Positions 55,598-63,898 of a DNA stretch of 64,000 bases are shown here, in pieces (the first letter of the stretch is position 1; each line of letters opens with the position of its first letter). The stretch is from Mycetocola reblochoni REB411. GTDB lineage: Bacteria; Actinomycetota; Actinomycetes; Actinomycetales; Microbacteriaceae. The notes under the pieces are model-generated. The model was not told the origin of the DNA. It worked only from the letters and a program-made list of their open reading frames with translations, and made no database searches. Location of the stretch: contig NZ_FUKR01000032.1 in the NCBI RefSeq assembly GCF_900163835.1, positions 146,080 through 210,079 of the forward strand. Direction: 5' to 3'. The translations under genes were made by a program, and so were the position numbers.

Positions 55598-55692
55598 GGT
55601 CGTTCGGACCGATCTGGTCCCAGATCCCCATCCATCCCGACCTGGCATCGGGGAAGAGTGCCAGGGCGTATGGCTGGGCGTCTGAGTCCAGA

Positions 55693-56124
55693 TCAGAACA
55701 GTCCGGGGATCACCTCCTCATCGGTGTTGGAGAACGCCGCCTCCTGGGCGGCCAGGTAGGTGTCCCATGCCTCGCTGTCCCAGATCTCGGCGCGGTTGCC
55801 CGCCCCGATCACGGTCAGTTCGCGGTCGAGCCCGGCGTAGCCGCGCAGGGCGGAGGGGACGGTGATCCGGTTCTGCTTGTCGGGGCTCTCGGAGTGCGCA
55901 CCGGAAAGGAACACGCGCAGGTAGTCGCGTGCCTGCTTGCTCGTGACGGGCGCCTGGCGGATCTTCTCGTGCATCTGCTCGAACTCGCGCTGGCTGAACA
56001 CGTAGATGCAGTTCTCCTGCCCTCGCGTCATCACCACTCCCCCAGCCAACTCGTCACGGAACTTGGCGGGAAGGATGATGCGCCCCTTCTCGTCGAGCTT
56101 GGGCGAGTACGTGCCGAGCAGCAT
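55693..56124 (-). CDS. mraZ: MraZ, transcriptional regulator of the dcw cluster
   Basis: 143 aa from ATG 56124, which has GAGAGG 7 nt upstream; a GTG two codons earlier is too close to that site. Two AbrB-like domains contain [21 protein letters not shown] and ...[16 protein letters not shown], with two DxxGR/DKxNR loops. MraZ binds direct repeats with about 10-bp period upstream of its own gene and represses the dcw operon in other bacteria. GTGGAG repeats with that spacing lie just upstream. Confidence 0.96.
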   Translation of the reverse strand: MLLGTYSPKLDEKGRIILPAKFRDELAGGVVMTRGQENCIYVFSQREFEQMHEKIRQAPVTSKQARDYLRVFLSGAHSESPDKQNRITVPSALRGYAGLDRELTVIGAGNRAEIWDSEAWDTYLAAQEAAFSNTDEEVIPGLF

Positions 56125-56138
56125 GTCCACCCCTCTCG

Positions 56139-56175
56139 CTCCACCAAGCTTCCCGTTGGCTCCACTTTACTCCAC
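56139..56175 (-). promoter_or_regulatory. MraZ-box-like repeats before mraZ (minus strand)
   Basis: On the minus strand GTGGAG occurs at 56175-56170, 56165-56160 (pair with exactly 4 nt between, 10-nt period: GTGGAGTAAAGTGGAG) and again at 56144-56139, directly before the mraZ ribosome-binding site. The arrangement matches the direct-repeat architecture known for MraZ sites (TGGGN repeats, 10-bp period, in E. coli). TAAAGT between the boxes may serve as a -10. Confidence 0.6.
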
Positions 56176-56257
56176 CTCATGGGAAAAAGCTCGACAAACG
56201 CGCAGAAAAACGCGAGCCGTCCGATCATGATCGCTGTATTTACGGGCGAGAATGCCG

Positions 56258-56273
56258 GTGGAGATAAGTGGAG
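56258..56273 (+). promoter_or_regulatory. MraZ-box-like pair, plus strand (first)
   Basis: GTGGAGATAAGTGGAG: two GTGGAG copies 10 nt apart, mirror-oriented to the mraZ-proximal pair 83 bp away. A TTTACG...GATAAG combination here could be a divergent promoter. Confidence 0.45.
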
Positions 56274-56434
56274 TGAAAAAGCAGCCTCCACCACTCGACG
56301 CCGCGCCGCGCCGAGGGTCGGTGCCGCGGCGGCCCGGTTCCGGCCGCAGAAATCGCGGATCACGGCGACGACGACCGTCGATCGCTCCACCGCCGGGGCG
56401 AACGGAGTCTTTGCCGCGCCCGGCGCCGACCGCC

Positions 56435-56475
56435 GTGGAGCGCAGTGGAGGACGGCGCGGTGGAGCGCAGTGGAG
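56435..56475 (+). promoter_or_regulatory. MraZ-box-like double pair, plus strand
   Basis: GTGGAGCGCAGTGGAG is present twice (56435-56450 and 56460-56475), each with the 10-nt period, 25 bp apart. No plus-strand gene follows for 670 bp. Confidence 0.45.
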
Positions 56476-56644
56476 GAGCTCGCGCGACGAGCGGAGCGGC
56501 CTGCACCGCACCGAGCGCGGTCAGCGACAGTCCACGGGGCCAGCGGCCTCGGCGGCGTCCGCACCGGAAGTCGGACCGGCGGGAGCGGCGGCGTCCGCAC
56601 CGGGAGGTAGGCCCGTTGGAACGGCGGCACCGCCGTCCGGGCAG

Positions 56645-56673
56645 AAAAAACGGGCCCGCCGAAGCGGGCCCGT
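56645..56673 (-). terminator. Intrinsic terminator of the DUF3040 gene
   Basis: ACGGGCCCGC-CGAA-GCGGGCCCGT (10-bp stem) followed on the minus strand by six T residues, 21 bp past the stop. The only classical U-tract terminator in the window. Confidence 0.92.
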
Positions 56674-56693
56674 CTCAGAGGTGGGGTTCGGGA

Positions 56694-57068
56694 TCAGCGC
56701 TCGTTGCGGCGGTCCCAGCGGTCGTTCATCCGGTCCATGAAGGTGGCCGACGATGCGGCCCGAGCGGCGGCGCGCGGCTTCTCCGACTGTGCCGGCGTCG
56801 ACGACGACGACTTCGAGGGGGTGATGGCGAAGAGCACACCGCCGAGCATGAGGACGAAGGCGACGATCCCGATGATGGGGCTGGAGAGCCCGACACCGGC
56901 GATGAGCCCGCCGATGCCGACGAGGACGATGAGAGCGCCGATGACGATGTTGCGGTAGCTGGGCCGACCGCGTCCCGAGCCCATCGGAGAGACGACGTCG
57001 GCGTCGCTGCTGTAGAAGTTGCGCTCCATCTCGTTCAGAAGTCGCTGCTCCTGCTCTGACAGTGGCAT
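56694..57068 (-). CDS. DUF3040 family membrane protein
   Basis: 124 aa from ATG 57068 with an AGAGGGAG site. The family start MPLSEQEQRLLNEMERNFY is followed by two membrane helices (about 40-60 and 63-82), and a Ser/Ala/Arg-rich tail. Conserved in actinobacteria next to mraZ; function unknown. Divergent from the prenyl synthase gene. Confidence 0.9.
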   Translation of the reverse strand: MPLSEQEQRLLNEMERNFYSSDADVVSPMGSGRGRPSYRNIVIGALIVLVGIGGLIAGVGLSSPIIGIVAFVLMLGGVLFAITPSKSSSSTPAQSEKPRAAARAASSATFMDRMNDRWDRRNER

Positions 57069-57131
57069 GGTCTCCCTCTTCCCGATGCGGTCCGTGCCGA
57101 TCGCACCAATTCTACCGTTCCCGCCGGAGGC

Positions 57132-57143
57132 TAGGCTAGCCAC
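57132..57143 (+). promoter_or_regulatory. Candidate -10 (TAGGCT) of a leaderless prenyl synthase gene
   Basis: TAGGCT at 57132-57137 lies 6 nt before GTG 57144, with no ribosome-binding site between. Confidence 0.45.
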
Positions 57144-58241
57144 GTGACCGAAAGCAGCCTCCTCCGCCAGCGCGTCGACTCGACCATCACCGAACTGATC
57201 GACGCGCGCACCCCCATTCTCCGCGCGATGAGCGACGAACTCGACGCCGTGTCCGCCGTTTCCCTGCGCTTTCTCAGCGGTGGCAAGAGGCTGCGCGCCC
57301 TGTTCTGCTACCGCGGCTGGGAGGCCGTCACCGGCGACGTCCCCGAGGCGGGCACCCCGGAGGGCAGAGTCCTCGACCAGCTCGCCGCTGCCCTGGAGCT
57401 CTTCCACGCCGCCGCCCTGGTTCACGACGACCTCATCGACAACTCGGACACCCGCCGAGGCCACCCCGCCGCGCACGTTCAGCTCGCCGACGAGCACAGG
57501 GCTCGGGGCTGGGCCGGGGACGCGAACGCCTTCGGCCGCTCGGCCGCCCTGCTCCTCGGCGACGTGATCCTGGCGTGGAGCAACGACGCCCTTGATGCCG
57601 CCGCGAGCACGCTCGGCGCGGTCCGCGCCACCTCCGTCCGCGAGGAGTACTCGACCATGCGCCAGGGCGTCACCCTGGGGCAGTACCTCGACATCGTCGA
57701 GGAGCAGGCCTGGCCCACACGCGTCGATGGGGAACGCGTGCCCCGGGCGCTCGACGTCCTCACCCACAAGTCCGCCAGGTACAGCATCGAGCACCCGCTG
57801 GTTCTCGGCGCACTCGCCGCGGGCGCGGAGGATTCACAGGTAACGGCGCTCCGGGACTACGCGCTCCCGCTCGGCATCGCCTTCCAGCTCAGGGACGACC
57901 AGCTCGGTGTGTTCGGCGACAGTGCGCTGACGGGCAAGCCGAGCGGCGACGACCTCACGGAGGGAAAGCGCACGGTGCTCATCGCACGGGCCATCGAGCA
58001 GGGCGACGCCGCGACGCGGTCGCGACTGAACACGGCGCTCGGCGACCGGTCTCTCGACGACGCTGCCGTCGCCGAGCTCACGCAGCTCATCCGCTCCACC
58101 GGCGCCGCCTCCGACGTCGAGACCATGATCGCCGACGAGCTGGACACCGCCCTGGCCGCCGTGCCGCGAGCGACCACGCACAGGTCGAGCGCGCTCTGGC
58201 TCACCGAGCTCGCCCACGAGGCTACGCGTCGCGAGGCCTGA
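57144..58241 (+). CDS. idsA: Polyprenyl diphosphate synthase (IdsA-like)
   Basis: 365 aa, GTG. First aspartate-rich motif VHDDLIDNSDTRRG (Asp95, Asp96, Asp99), GGKRLR at 47-52, and second motif FQLRDDQLGVFGD near 246. The enzyme joins isopentenyl units; the chain length cannot be fixed from sequence, though geranylgeranyl-range products are usual for idsA2-type neighbours of pknL. The product could supply menaquinone or carotenoid side chains. The gap to the next gene is 134 bp and has nothing recognisable. Confidence 0.92.
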   Translation: MTESSLLRQRVDSTITELIDARTPILRAMSDELDAVSAVSLRFLSGGKRLRALFCYRGWEAVTGDVPEAGTPEGRVLDQLAAALELFHAAALVHDDLIDNSDTRRGHPAAHVQLADEHRARGWAGDANAFGRSAALLLGDVILAWSNDALDAAASTLGAVRATSVREEYSTMRQGVTLGQYLDIVEEQAWPTRVDGERVPRALDVLTHKSARYSIEHPLVLGALAAGAEDSQVTALRDYALPLGIAFQLRDDQLGVFGDSALTGKPSGDDLTEGKRTVLIARAIEQGDAATRSRLNTALGDRSLDDAAVAELTQLIRSTGAASDVETMIADELDTALAAVPRATTHRSSALWLTELAHEATRREA

Positions 58242-58375
58242 GCTCCCCGCGTTCTGCGGAGCCGAGCGGCGACCGCCTGCCCGGCGGGCGCGGCACGGCC
58301 GCTGATCGCCGAGCGTTCCCGCCGGCACCCGCCGACGCCGACGGAGCCGGGGACGGCCGAGCTACCGGCAGCCCG

Positions 58376-58720
58376 TCACGCCAGGGCCTGGGCGATCCGG
58401 CGAATCTCCGTCTTGCGCCCCGCACGGATCGCCGCGATCGGGGTGTCCCCGACGCTGTCCTCGACGCTCAGCAGCCACTCGACGGCCTCCTCGTCGGAGA
58501 AGCCGACGTCGGAGAGCACGATGATGGTGCCCCGCAGTGCCGACAGCGGTTCACCGTCGAGGAAGAACAGCTCCGGCACGGCGAAGACACCGTCGCGCTT
58601 GACACCGATGAACTGACGGTCCTCGATCAGCCGACGAACACGGGACACGCTCTCGCCGAGCAGGTCGGCGATCTCGGGAACGGTCAACCAGCGGACGGGG
58701 GCATCAGAAGAATCACTCAC
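58376..58720 (-). CDS. Rv2175c-like DNA-binding protein
   Basis: 114 aa. N-terminal winged HTH (WLTVPEIADLLGESVSRVRRLIEDRQFIGVKRDG), then a C-terminal domain with DVGFSDEEAVEWLL. In M. tuberculosis the Rv2175c protein is a substrate of PknL, encoded divergently next to it, exactly as here: the starts of this gene and pknL are 115 bp apart. Targets on DNA are unknown. An N-terminal Ser/Asp patch is a possible phosphosite, by analogy only. Confidence 0.85.
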   Translation of the reverse strand: MSDSSDAPVRWLTVPEIADLLGESVSRVRRLIEDRQFIGVKRDGVFAVPELFFLDGEPLSALRGTIIVLSDVGFSDEEAVEWLLSVEDSVGDTPIAAIRAGRKTEIRRIAQALA

Positions 58721-58822
58721 CCGTCAATGATGGCACGTCGGCTCCGGAGACGGCGACCTCGCGCGACCGGGAACATCGCCGCGTTCACGGTGTTTTGCCG
58801 CGTCCAGCCGCACCGCCGACCA

Positions 58823-58835
58823 TAGACTCGCTAGC
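58823..58835 (+). promoter_or_regulatory. Candidate -10 (TAGACT) of leaderless pknL
   Basis: TAGACT at 58823-58828 lies 7 nt before the GTG at 58836; no ribosome-binding site lies between. Confidence 0.45.
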
Positions 58836-60761
58836 GTGACCAGCACCTCCTCAGGCGACCCCGTCATCGGTCGGCTCATCGACGACCGCTACGAGGTGCG
58901 CTCGCGCATCGCGCGCGGTGGCATGGCCACGGTCTACCTGGCCACGGACATCCGCCTGGAGCGACGGGTCGCGATCAAGGTCATGCACGGCCACCTCTCC
59001 GACGACTCCACCTTCACCACGCGGTTCATCCAGGAGGCCCGCTCGGCCGCGCGGCTGGCGCACCCCAACGTGGTCAGCGTCTTCGACCAGGGGCAGGACG
59101 ACGACATCGCCTACCTGGTCATGGAGTACCTCCCCGGCATCACACTGAGGGAGCTCATCCGGGACCACGGCCGGCTCACGCCGACGCAGGTGGTCGACAT
59201 CATGGACGCCGTCACCAGCGGACTCGCCGCTGCGCACCGGGCCGGCATCGTGCACAGGGACCTGAAGCCGGAGAACGTCCTCCTCGCCGACGACGGCAGG
59301 ATCAAGATCGGCGACTTCGGGCTGGCCCGTGCGGCCAGTGCGCACACGTCCACGGGCCAGGCGCTGCTGGGCACCATCGCCTACCTCTCCCCCGAGCTCG
59401 TCACCCGCGGTGTCGCCGACGCGCGCAGCGACATCTACGCGCTCGGCATCATGATGTACGAGATGATGACCGGCGTTCAGCCGTTCCGTGGCGAGCAGCC
59501 GATGCAGATCGCCTACCAGCACGCCAACGAGTCCGTCCCCCGCCCGAGCGCCACGGTGCCGTCCATCCCCGACTCGCTCGACGACCTCGTGCTGTGGACG
59601 ACGGAGCGTGAGCCCGACGAGCGCCCCGCCGATGCGACCGTTCTGCTCGACCGGTTGCGCGAGATCGAGCAGATGCTCGGGCTCACCTCTGCGGCGAGCA
59701 GGCACACCGTCGCCCTCCCGCCCGAGGTGCGTCAGCACGCCGGCGACGAGACGCAGATCCTCACCCCACGGACCGGCGCGACCGAGGAGATCGACCCGGA
59801 CGACGCCGTCACCACCCTGACCGCGACGGCCAACCGTCGCAGACGGCGCGGGGGGCTGCTCCTCGCGCTCGTGCTCGCACTCGGCGGCATCGCCGCCGGC
59901 ACGGGCTGGTACTTCGGCTTCGGCCCCGGCGCCCAGGTGGCGCTGCCCGAGCTCACGGGACTCGAGCAGTCCGCGGCCGAGGAGCAGCTGGCCTCGCTGG
60001 GCCTGCGCGCCGACGTCGACGAGGACTACAGCAGCGAGGTCGCCGAGGGCGTGGTCATGGCGACATCGCCTGACACCGGCAGCCATCTACCGGCCGGCTC
60101 GTCCGTCACCCTCGTCGTCTCACAGGGCGCACGCCCCGTCGACATCCCCGCGCTCGGCGGACGCAGCCACTCCGACGCGACCGCGGCCTTGACGAAGGCG
60201 GGCCTGGTCGAAGGCACGGTCGACCGGGCGTTCGACGACTCCGTCTCTGTGGACAGTGTGGTGTCGGCGCGCTTCGGGGACGACACCGTCACGGACGGCG
60301 GCACGGCGCACGAGGGCGACAGCATCGACCTCACGCTGTCCGCCGGCGCACTCCCCTCCGTCGTCGCGCTGCCCACCGACGACGCCAGGGCCCGGCTGAC
60401 CGAGGCGGGGCTCACCGTCAACGACGACGTCAAGCGCTGGTACAGCGACACGCGCGCGGACGGAGAGGTCATCGGGATCTCTGAGCTCATCGACGACGAC
60501 TCCCTCGTGCTCAAGCCGGGGGACAGCGTGACGCTGATCGTGTCGATCGGGCCCGAGCCGGTCGAGGTGCCCGACGTCGTCGGTGACACGATCTCCGATG
60601 CGAAGAAGACGCTCGAGGACGCCGGCTTCACGGTGAGCATCGACTCGGCGCTTCCCCAGTCCTTCTGGGACGTGGCGCGGCTGACCGTCGAGAAGATGAG
60701 CCCCGACGCCGGAGAGGACGCGCCGACCGGGTCCACGATCACGCTGACCGCCAACATCTGA
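58836..60761 (+). CDS. pknL: PknL-like serine/threonine kinase with PASTA repeats
   Basis: 641 aa, GTG. Kinase domain about 18-280: glycine loop RGGMATVY, VAIKVM (Lys), HRDLKPENVLL (RD type), DFGLARA, TPELVT-like SPELVT. A basic juxtamembrane stretch and one helix (about 333-352) lead to four extracytoplasmic PASTA repeats (from about 358), which in relatives bind muropeptides or lipid II. The gene pairs with an Rv2175c-like substrate gene. It likely couples wall status to phosphorylation of division or growth proteins. Confidence 0.93.
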   Translation: MTSTSSGDPVIGRLIDDRYEVRSRIARGGMATVYLATDIRLERRVAIKVMHGHLSDDSTFTTRFIQEARSAARLAHPNVVSVFDQGQDDDIAYLVMEYLPGITLRELIRDHGRLTPTQVVDIMDAVTSGLAAAHRAGIVHRDLKPENVLLADDGRIKIGDFGLARAASAHTSTGQALLGTIAYLSPELVTRGVADARSDIYALGIMMYEMMTGVQPFRGEQPMQIAYQHANESVPRPSATVPSIPDSLDDLVLWTTEREPDERPADATVLLDRLREIEQMLGLTSAASRHTVALPPEVRQHAGDETQILTPRTGATEEIDPDDAVTTLTATANRRRRRGGLLLALVLALGGIAAGTGWYFGFGPGAQVALPELTGLEQSAAEEQLASLGLRADVDEDYSSEVAEGVVMATSPDTGSHLPAGSSVTLVVSQGARPVDIPALGGRSHSDATAALTKAGLVEGTVDRAFDDSVSVDSVVSARFGDDTVTDGGTAHEGDSIDLTLSAGALPSVVALPTDDARARLTEAGLTVNDDVKRWYSDTRADGEVIGISELIDDDSLVLKPGDSVTLIVSIGPEPVEVPDVVGDTISDAKKTLEDAGFTVSIDSALPQSFWDVARLTVEKMSPDAGEDAPTGSTITLTANI

Positions 60762-60791
60762 TCCCGACGGCGCGGTCGCGCCGCCGACGCC

Positions 60792-62159
60792 TCAGGCGCT
60801 CAGCTGCTCCGCGACGAGGAACGCGAGCTCGAGCGACTGCTTGTGGTTGAGGCGCGGGTCGCAGAGCGACTCGTAGCGCGTGGACAGCGTCTCCTCGTCG
60901 ATGTGCTCGGAGCCGCCGAGGCACTCCGTGACGTCGTCTCCGGTCAGCTCCACGTGGATGCCACCCGGGTGAGTTCCGGCCGCGCGGTGCGACTCGAAGA
61001 ACCCGGTGACCTCGTCGACGACGTCGTCGAAGCGTCGGGTCTTGTAGCCGCTCGGCGTGGTGATGCCGTTGCCGTGCATCGGGTCCGTGACCCACAGCGG
61101 GGTCGACTCCAGACCGGCGGCCGCCTCGAGCAGCGGGGGCAGGGCGTCGCGGATCTTCCCTGCGCCCATCCGGGTGATGAACGTGAGCCTTCCCGGCTCG
61201 CGGTGCGGGTCGAGGCGCTCGACGAGCTCGCGCATCGTGTCGGGAGTGGTGCTCGGGCCGAGCTTGACGCCGATCGGGTTCCGCACCCTGGACAGGAAGT
61301 CCACGTGCGCGCCGTCCAGGTCGCGGGTCCGCTCGCCGATCCAGAGGAAGTGCGACGAGGTGTTGTACGGCTGGTGCGTGCGCGAGTCGACGCGCGTCAT
61401 CGGGCGCTCGTAGTCCATCAGCAGGGCCTCGTGACCGGTGTAGAACTCCACGCGCTTGAGCGCGTCGAAGTCGGCGCCGGCCGCCTCCATGAACTTGATG
61501 GCCCTGTCGATCTCCTTCGCCACCCGCTCGTAGCGCTGGTTGGCCGGGGTCGCGGCGAAACCGGAGTTCCAACTGTGCACCTCGCGCAGATCGGCGAAGC
61601 CGCCCTGCGTGAACGCACGCACCAGGTTGAGCGTGGACGAGGCCATGTGGTAGCCGTCGAGGATGCGCTGCGGGTCGGGGGTGCGGGACTGCTCGGTGAA
61701 GTCGTAGCCGTTCACGATGTCGCCGCGGTACGCGGGCAGCGTCACGCCGTCGCGCGTCTCGGAGTCGCTGGATCGCGGCTTCGCGAACTGACCGGCCATG
61801 CGGCCCATCTTCACGACGGGCGTCGATGCTCCGTAGGTGAGGATCACGGCCATCTGCAGGATCGTCTTCACCCGGTTGCGGATGTTGTCCGCCGTGGCGC
61901 CCTCGAACGTCTCCGCGCAGTCACCGCCCTGGAGGACGAACGCCTTGCCCGCGGCCGCGGCCGCGAGACGCTCCCTGAGCTGATCGACCTCACCGGCGAA
62001 CACCAGGGGCGGCTGCGTGGCCAGCTCCTGCCGGACGCGGGCGACGCGGACGGGGTCGGGCCAGTTCGGCTGCTGCTTGATCGGGAGGGACATCCACTCG
62101 TCGAGTCCGGCAAGCACGTCGGACAGGGGCACGTCGGACAGCGGTGCATTGTGAGACAC
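60792..62159 (-). CDS. aroG: AroG, class II 3-deoxy-D-arabino-heptulosonate 7-phosphate synthase
   Basis: 455 aa from GTG 62159 (AAGGA site 7 nt upstream; upstream frame belongs to plsC). Class II (plant/actinobacterial) features: VFAGEVDQLRERL, VLQGGDCAETF, RMAGQFAKPRS, RTHQPYNTSSHFLWIGERT, GVKLGPSTTP, and the metal-site HGNG and ECLGGSEHIDE segments. First step of the shikimate pathway, feeding tryptophan (trpD at 18 kb) and menaquinone. Confidence 0.95.
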   Translation of the reverse strand: MSHNAPLSDVPLSDVLAGLDEWMSLPIKQQPNWPDPVRVARVRQELATQPPLVFAGEVDQLRERLAAAAAGKAFVLQGGDCAETFEGATADNIRNRVKTILQMAVILTYGASTPVVKMGRMAGQFAKPRSSDSETRDGVTLPAYRGDIVNGYDFTEQSRTPDPQRILDGYHMASSTLNLVRAFTQGGFADLREVHSWNSGFAATPANQRYERVAKEIDRAIKFMEAAGADFDALKRVEFYTGHEALLMDYERPMTRVDSRTHQPYNTSSHFLWIGERTRDLDGAHVDFLSRVRNPIGVKLGPSTTPDTMRELVERLDPHREPGRLTFITRMGAGKIRDALPPLLEAAAGLESTPLWVTDPMHGNGITTPSGYKTRRFDDVVDEVTGFFESHRAAGTHPGGIHVELTGDDVTECLGGSEHIDEETLSTRYESLCDPRLNHKQSLELAFLVAEQLSA

Positions 62160-62209
62160 GGAGATTCCTTCACCCTCGAGGCCCGCTCCGGGCCCAACCG
62201 AAAACCAGC

Positions 62210-62899
62210 CTAGCGGAGTCCCACCGGGCGCAGATGCCGGACGCTCGAGGCGTAGACGTCCACGTACTCCTGTGCACCGAGGTCCTGCAGATCGTGGATG
62301 ATCTCGTCGGTGATGGCCCGGAGGATGAAGCGGTCGTTCTCCATGCCGGCGAAGCGGCTGAACTCGATCGGCTCGCCGAAGACGATCCCCATCCGGCGGA
62401 TCCGCGGGAGCCTGCTGCCGAGGGGCATGACCTTCTCCGTGTCGACCATCGCCACGGGGACGACGGTCGCCCCCGACTCGAGCGCCATACGGGCGATCCC
62501 CGTGCGGCCGCGGTAGAGCCGGCCGTCGGGGCTCCTGGTGCCCTCGGGGTAGATGCCGAGGACCTCGTTGCGCCCCAGCACCTGCAGCGCGGTGTTGAGC
62601 GACGCCTCCGAGGCCTTGCCGCCCGAGCGGTCGATGGGCAGCTGCCCCGTGGCGGTCATGAACGCCTTCGTGGCCCACCCCTTGAGACCCGTGCCCGAGT
62701 AGTACTCGCTCTTGGCGAGGAAGGACACCCGACGCCGCAGGTACAGCGGCAGGATGACCGAGTCAATGAAGGAGAGGTGGTTGCTCGCCAGGATCACCGC
62801 GCCCCGCTCGGGGACCCGGTCCGCGCCGACCACCCAGACGCGGAACAGCGCCTTGACCAGCGGTCCGGCGACCACGTACTTCATCAACCAGTAGAACAC
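62210..62899 (-). CDS. PlsC-type 1-acyl-sn-glycerol-3-phosphate acyltransferase
   Basis: 229 aa. Acyltransferase motifs: NHLSFID (HX4D, His/Asp pair), FPEGTRS-like YPEGTRSPDG, and VPVAMVDTEKVMP. The N terminus (MFYWLMKYVVAGPLVKALF) is membrane-associating. It probably acylates lysophosphatidate in phospholipid synthesis, though a more specialised acyl acceptor cannot be excluded. 42 bp after the glucokinase gene. Confidence 0.9.
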   Translation of the reverse strand: MFYWLMKYVVAGPLVKALFRVWVVGADRVPERGAVILASNHLSFIDSVILPLYLRRRVSFLAKSEYYSGTGLKGWATKAFMTATGQLPIDRSGGKASEASLNTALQVLGRNEVLGIYPEGTRSPDGRLYRGRTGIARMALESGATVVPVAMVDTEKVMPLGSRLPRIRRMGIVFGEPIEFSRFAGMENDRFILRAITDEIIHDLQDLGAQEYVDVYASSVRHLRPVGLR

Positions 62900-62941
62900 T
62901 CGCGCCCTCCCCTCCTCTTCGCTGTTCGGCCGTTCGGCCGT

Positions 62942-63898
62942 TCAGCCGCGCCCGGTCCCGCGCGAGCGCGCCAGGTCGGCCGCCCCCACCACGCCGGCGT
63001 CGTTGACGAGCTGCGCGATCTCGAAGCGCGGCTCCGGGTGGTGGCCCCGCGCCGGCAGGCTCGCCTCGAAGGCCTCGACGATCGGGCCGAGCAGGAGGGC
63101 GTCCGACTGCGCCACTCCCCCTCCGATGACGAACATCTGCGGGTCGAGCACCGCGCTCAGGCTCGCGCAGCCCTCGCCGATCCACGTGCCGAGCTCCCGG
63201 AGAGCCCGGATCGCGCCCGGGTCGCCCGCCGAGGTGAGCTGTGCGATCAGACCGCCGTTCAGCGAGCCGTTCGCCTCGATCGCCGCGCGGAAGCCACGGC
63301 CGTCCTCGCCCGGCTCGGCCGCGATCTGCTCTGCGTAGCGTTGCAGGGCCCGCCCGGATCCGTACTGCTCGAAGCAGCCGAAGCGGCCGCAGCCGCAGGG
63401 CAGTCCGCCCGGCACGACCCGCATGTGGCCGATCTCCGCCGCCGCGCCGAAGCCGCCGCGGAAGAGCCGGTCCTCGGTGATGATGGCACCGCCGACGCCC
63501 GTGCCGATGGTGACCATGACCATGTCGCTGACGAGCTGGCCCGCGCCGAAACGGAACTCCGCCCAGCCGGCCGCGTTCGCATCGTTCTCGACGACGACGG
63601 GCAGCCCGGTCCGCGCCTCGACGCGGTCGGCGATCGGCTCGTTGCGCCAGCTGATGTTGGGGGCGTAGTACACGCTCGACCTGGCGGCGTCGACGAACCC
63701 GGCCGCCGCGATCCCCACGGAGCTGACCGGCGTCGACACGCGCAGCGACTCGATCATCTCGACGACGGCGTCCTCGACGGCCGCCGCGTCCCCCGCGGGG
63801 GTCGGCGTGCGCCTCTGGTCGAGGATCGCACCGTCCTCGTCGATGACGGCTCCGGCGATCTTGGTCCCGCCGATGTCAATGCCGACTGCGTGCACCAT
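62942..63898 (-). CDS. glk: ROK-family glucokinase
   Basis: 318 aa (ATG 63898; GTG 63895 has better spacing from AAAGGAG and is an alternative). ATP motif GIDIGGTKIAGA (residues about 6-17), ENDANAAGWAEF with the catalytic Asp, and the ROK zinc motif CGCGRFGCFEQYGSG. Phosphorylates glucose with ATP in most actinobacterial relatives. The window's last 100 bp upstream hold no recognised gene. Confidence 0.9.
   Translation of the reverse strand: MVHAVGIDIGGTKIAGAVIDEDGAILDQRRTPTPAGDAAAVEDAVVEMIESLRVSTPVSSVGIAAAGFVDAARSSVYYAPNISWRNEPIADRVEARTGLPVVVENDANAAGWAEFRFGAGQLVSDMVMVTIGTGVGGAIITEDRLFRGGFGAAAEIGHMRVVPGGLPCGCGRFGCFEQYGSGRALQRYAEQIAAEPGEDGRGFRAAIEANGSLNGGLIAQLTSAGDPGAIRALRELGTWIGEGCASLSAVLDPQMFVIGGGVAQSDALLLGPIVEAFEASLPARGHHPEPRFEIAQLVNDAGVVGAADLARSRGTGRG

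Larger units (their letters stand above)
56176..56640. other. Gene-free 465-bp region upstream of mraZ with repeat arrays
   Basis: Between mraZ and the DUF3040 terminator. No frame shows a recognisable protein or a supported start. It holds further GTGGAG pairs on the plus strand, isolated CTCCAC copies (56286, 56385), and an 18-bp direct repeat CGGCGGCGTCCGCACCGG at 56550 and 56586. Confidence 0.6.

Noticed and set aside
60762..60791. Small hairpin (GGCGCG-GT-CGCGCC) between pknL and aroG as a terminator
   Set aside because: Six base pairs with a two-nucleotide loop are too weak to support the call, although a terminator is expected between these convergent genes.
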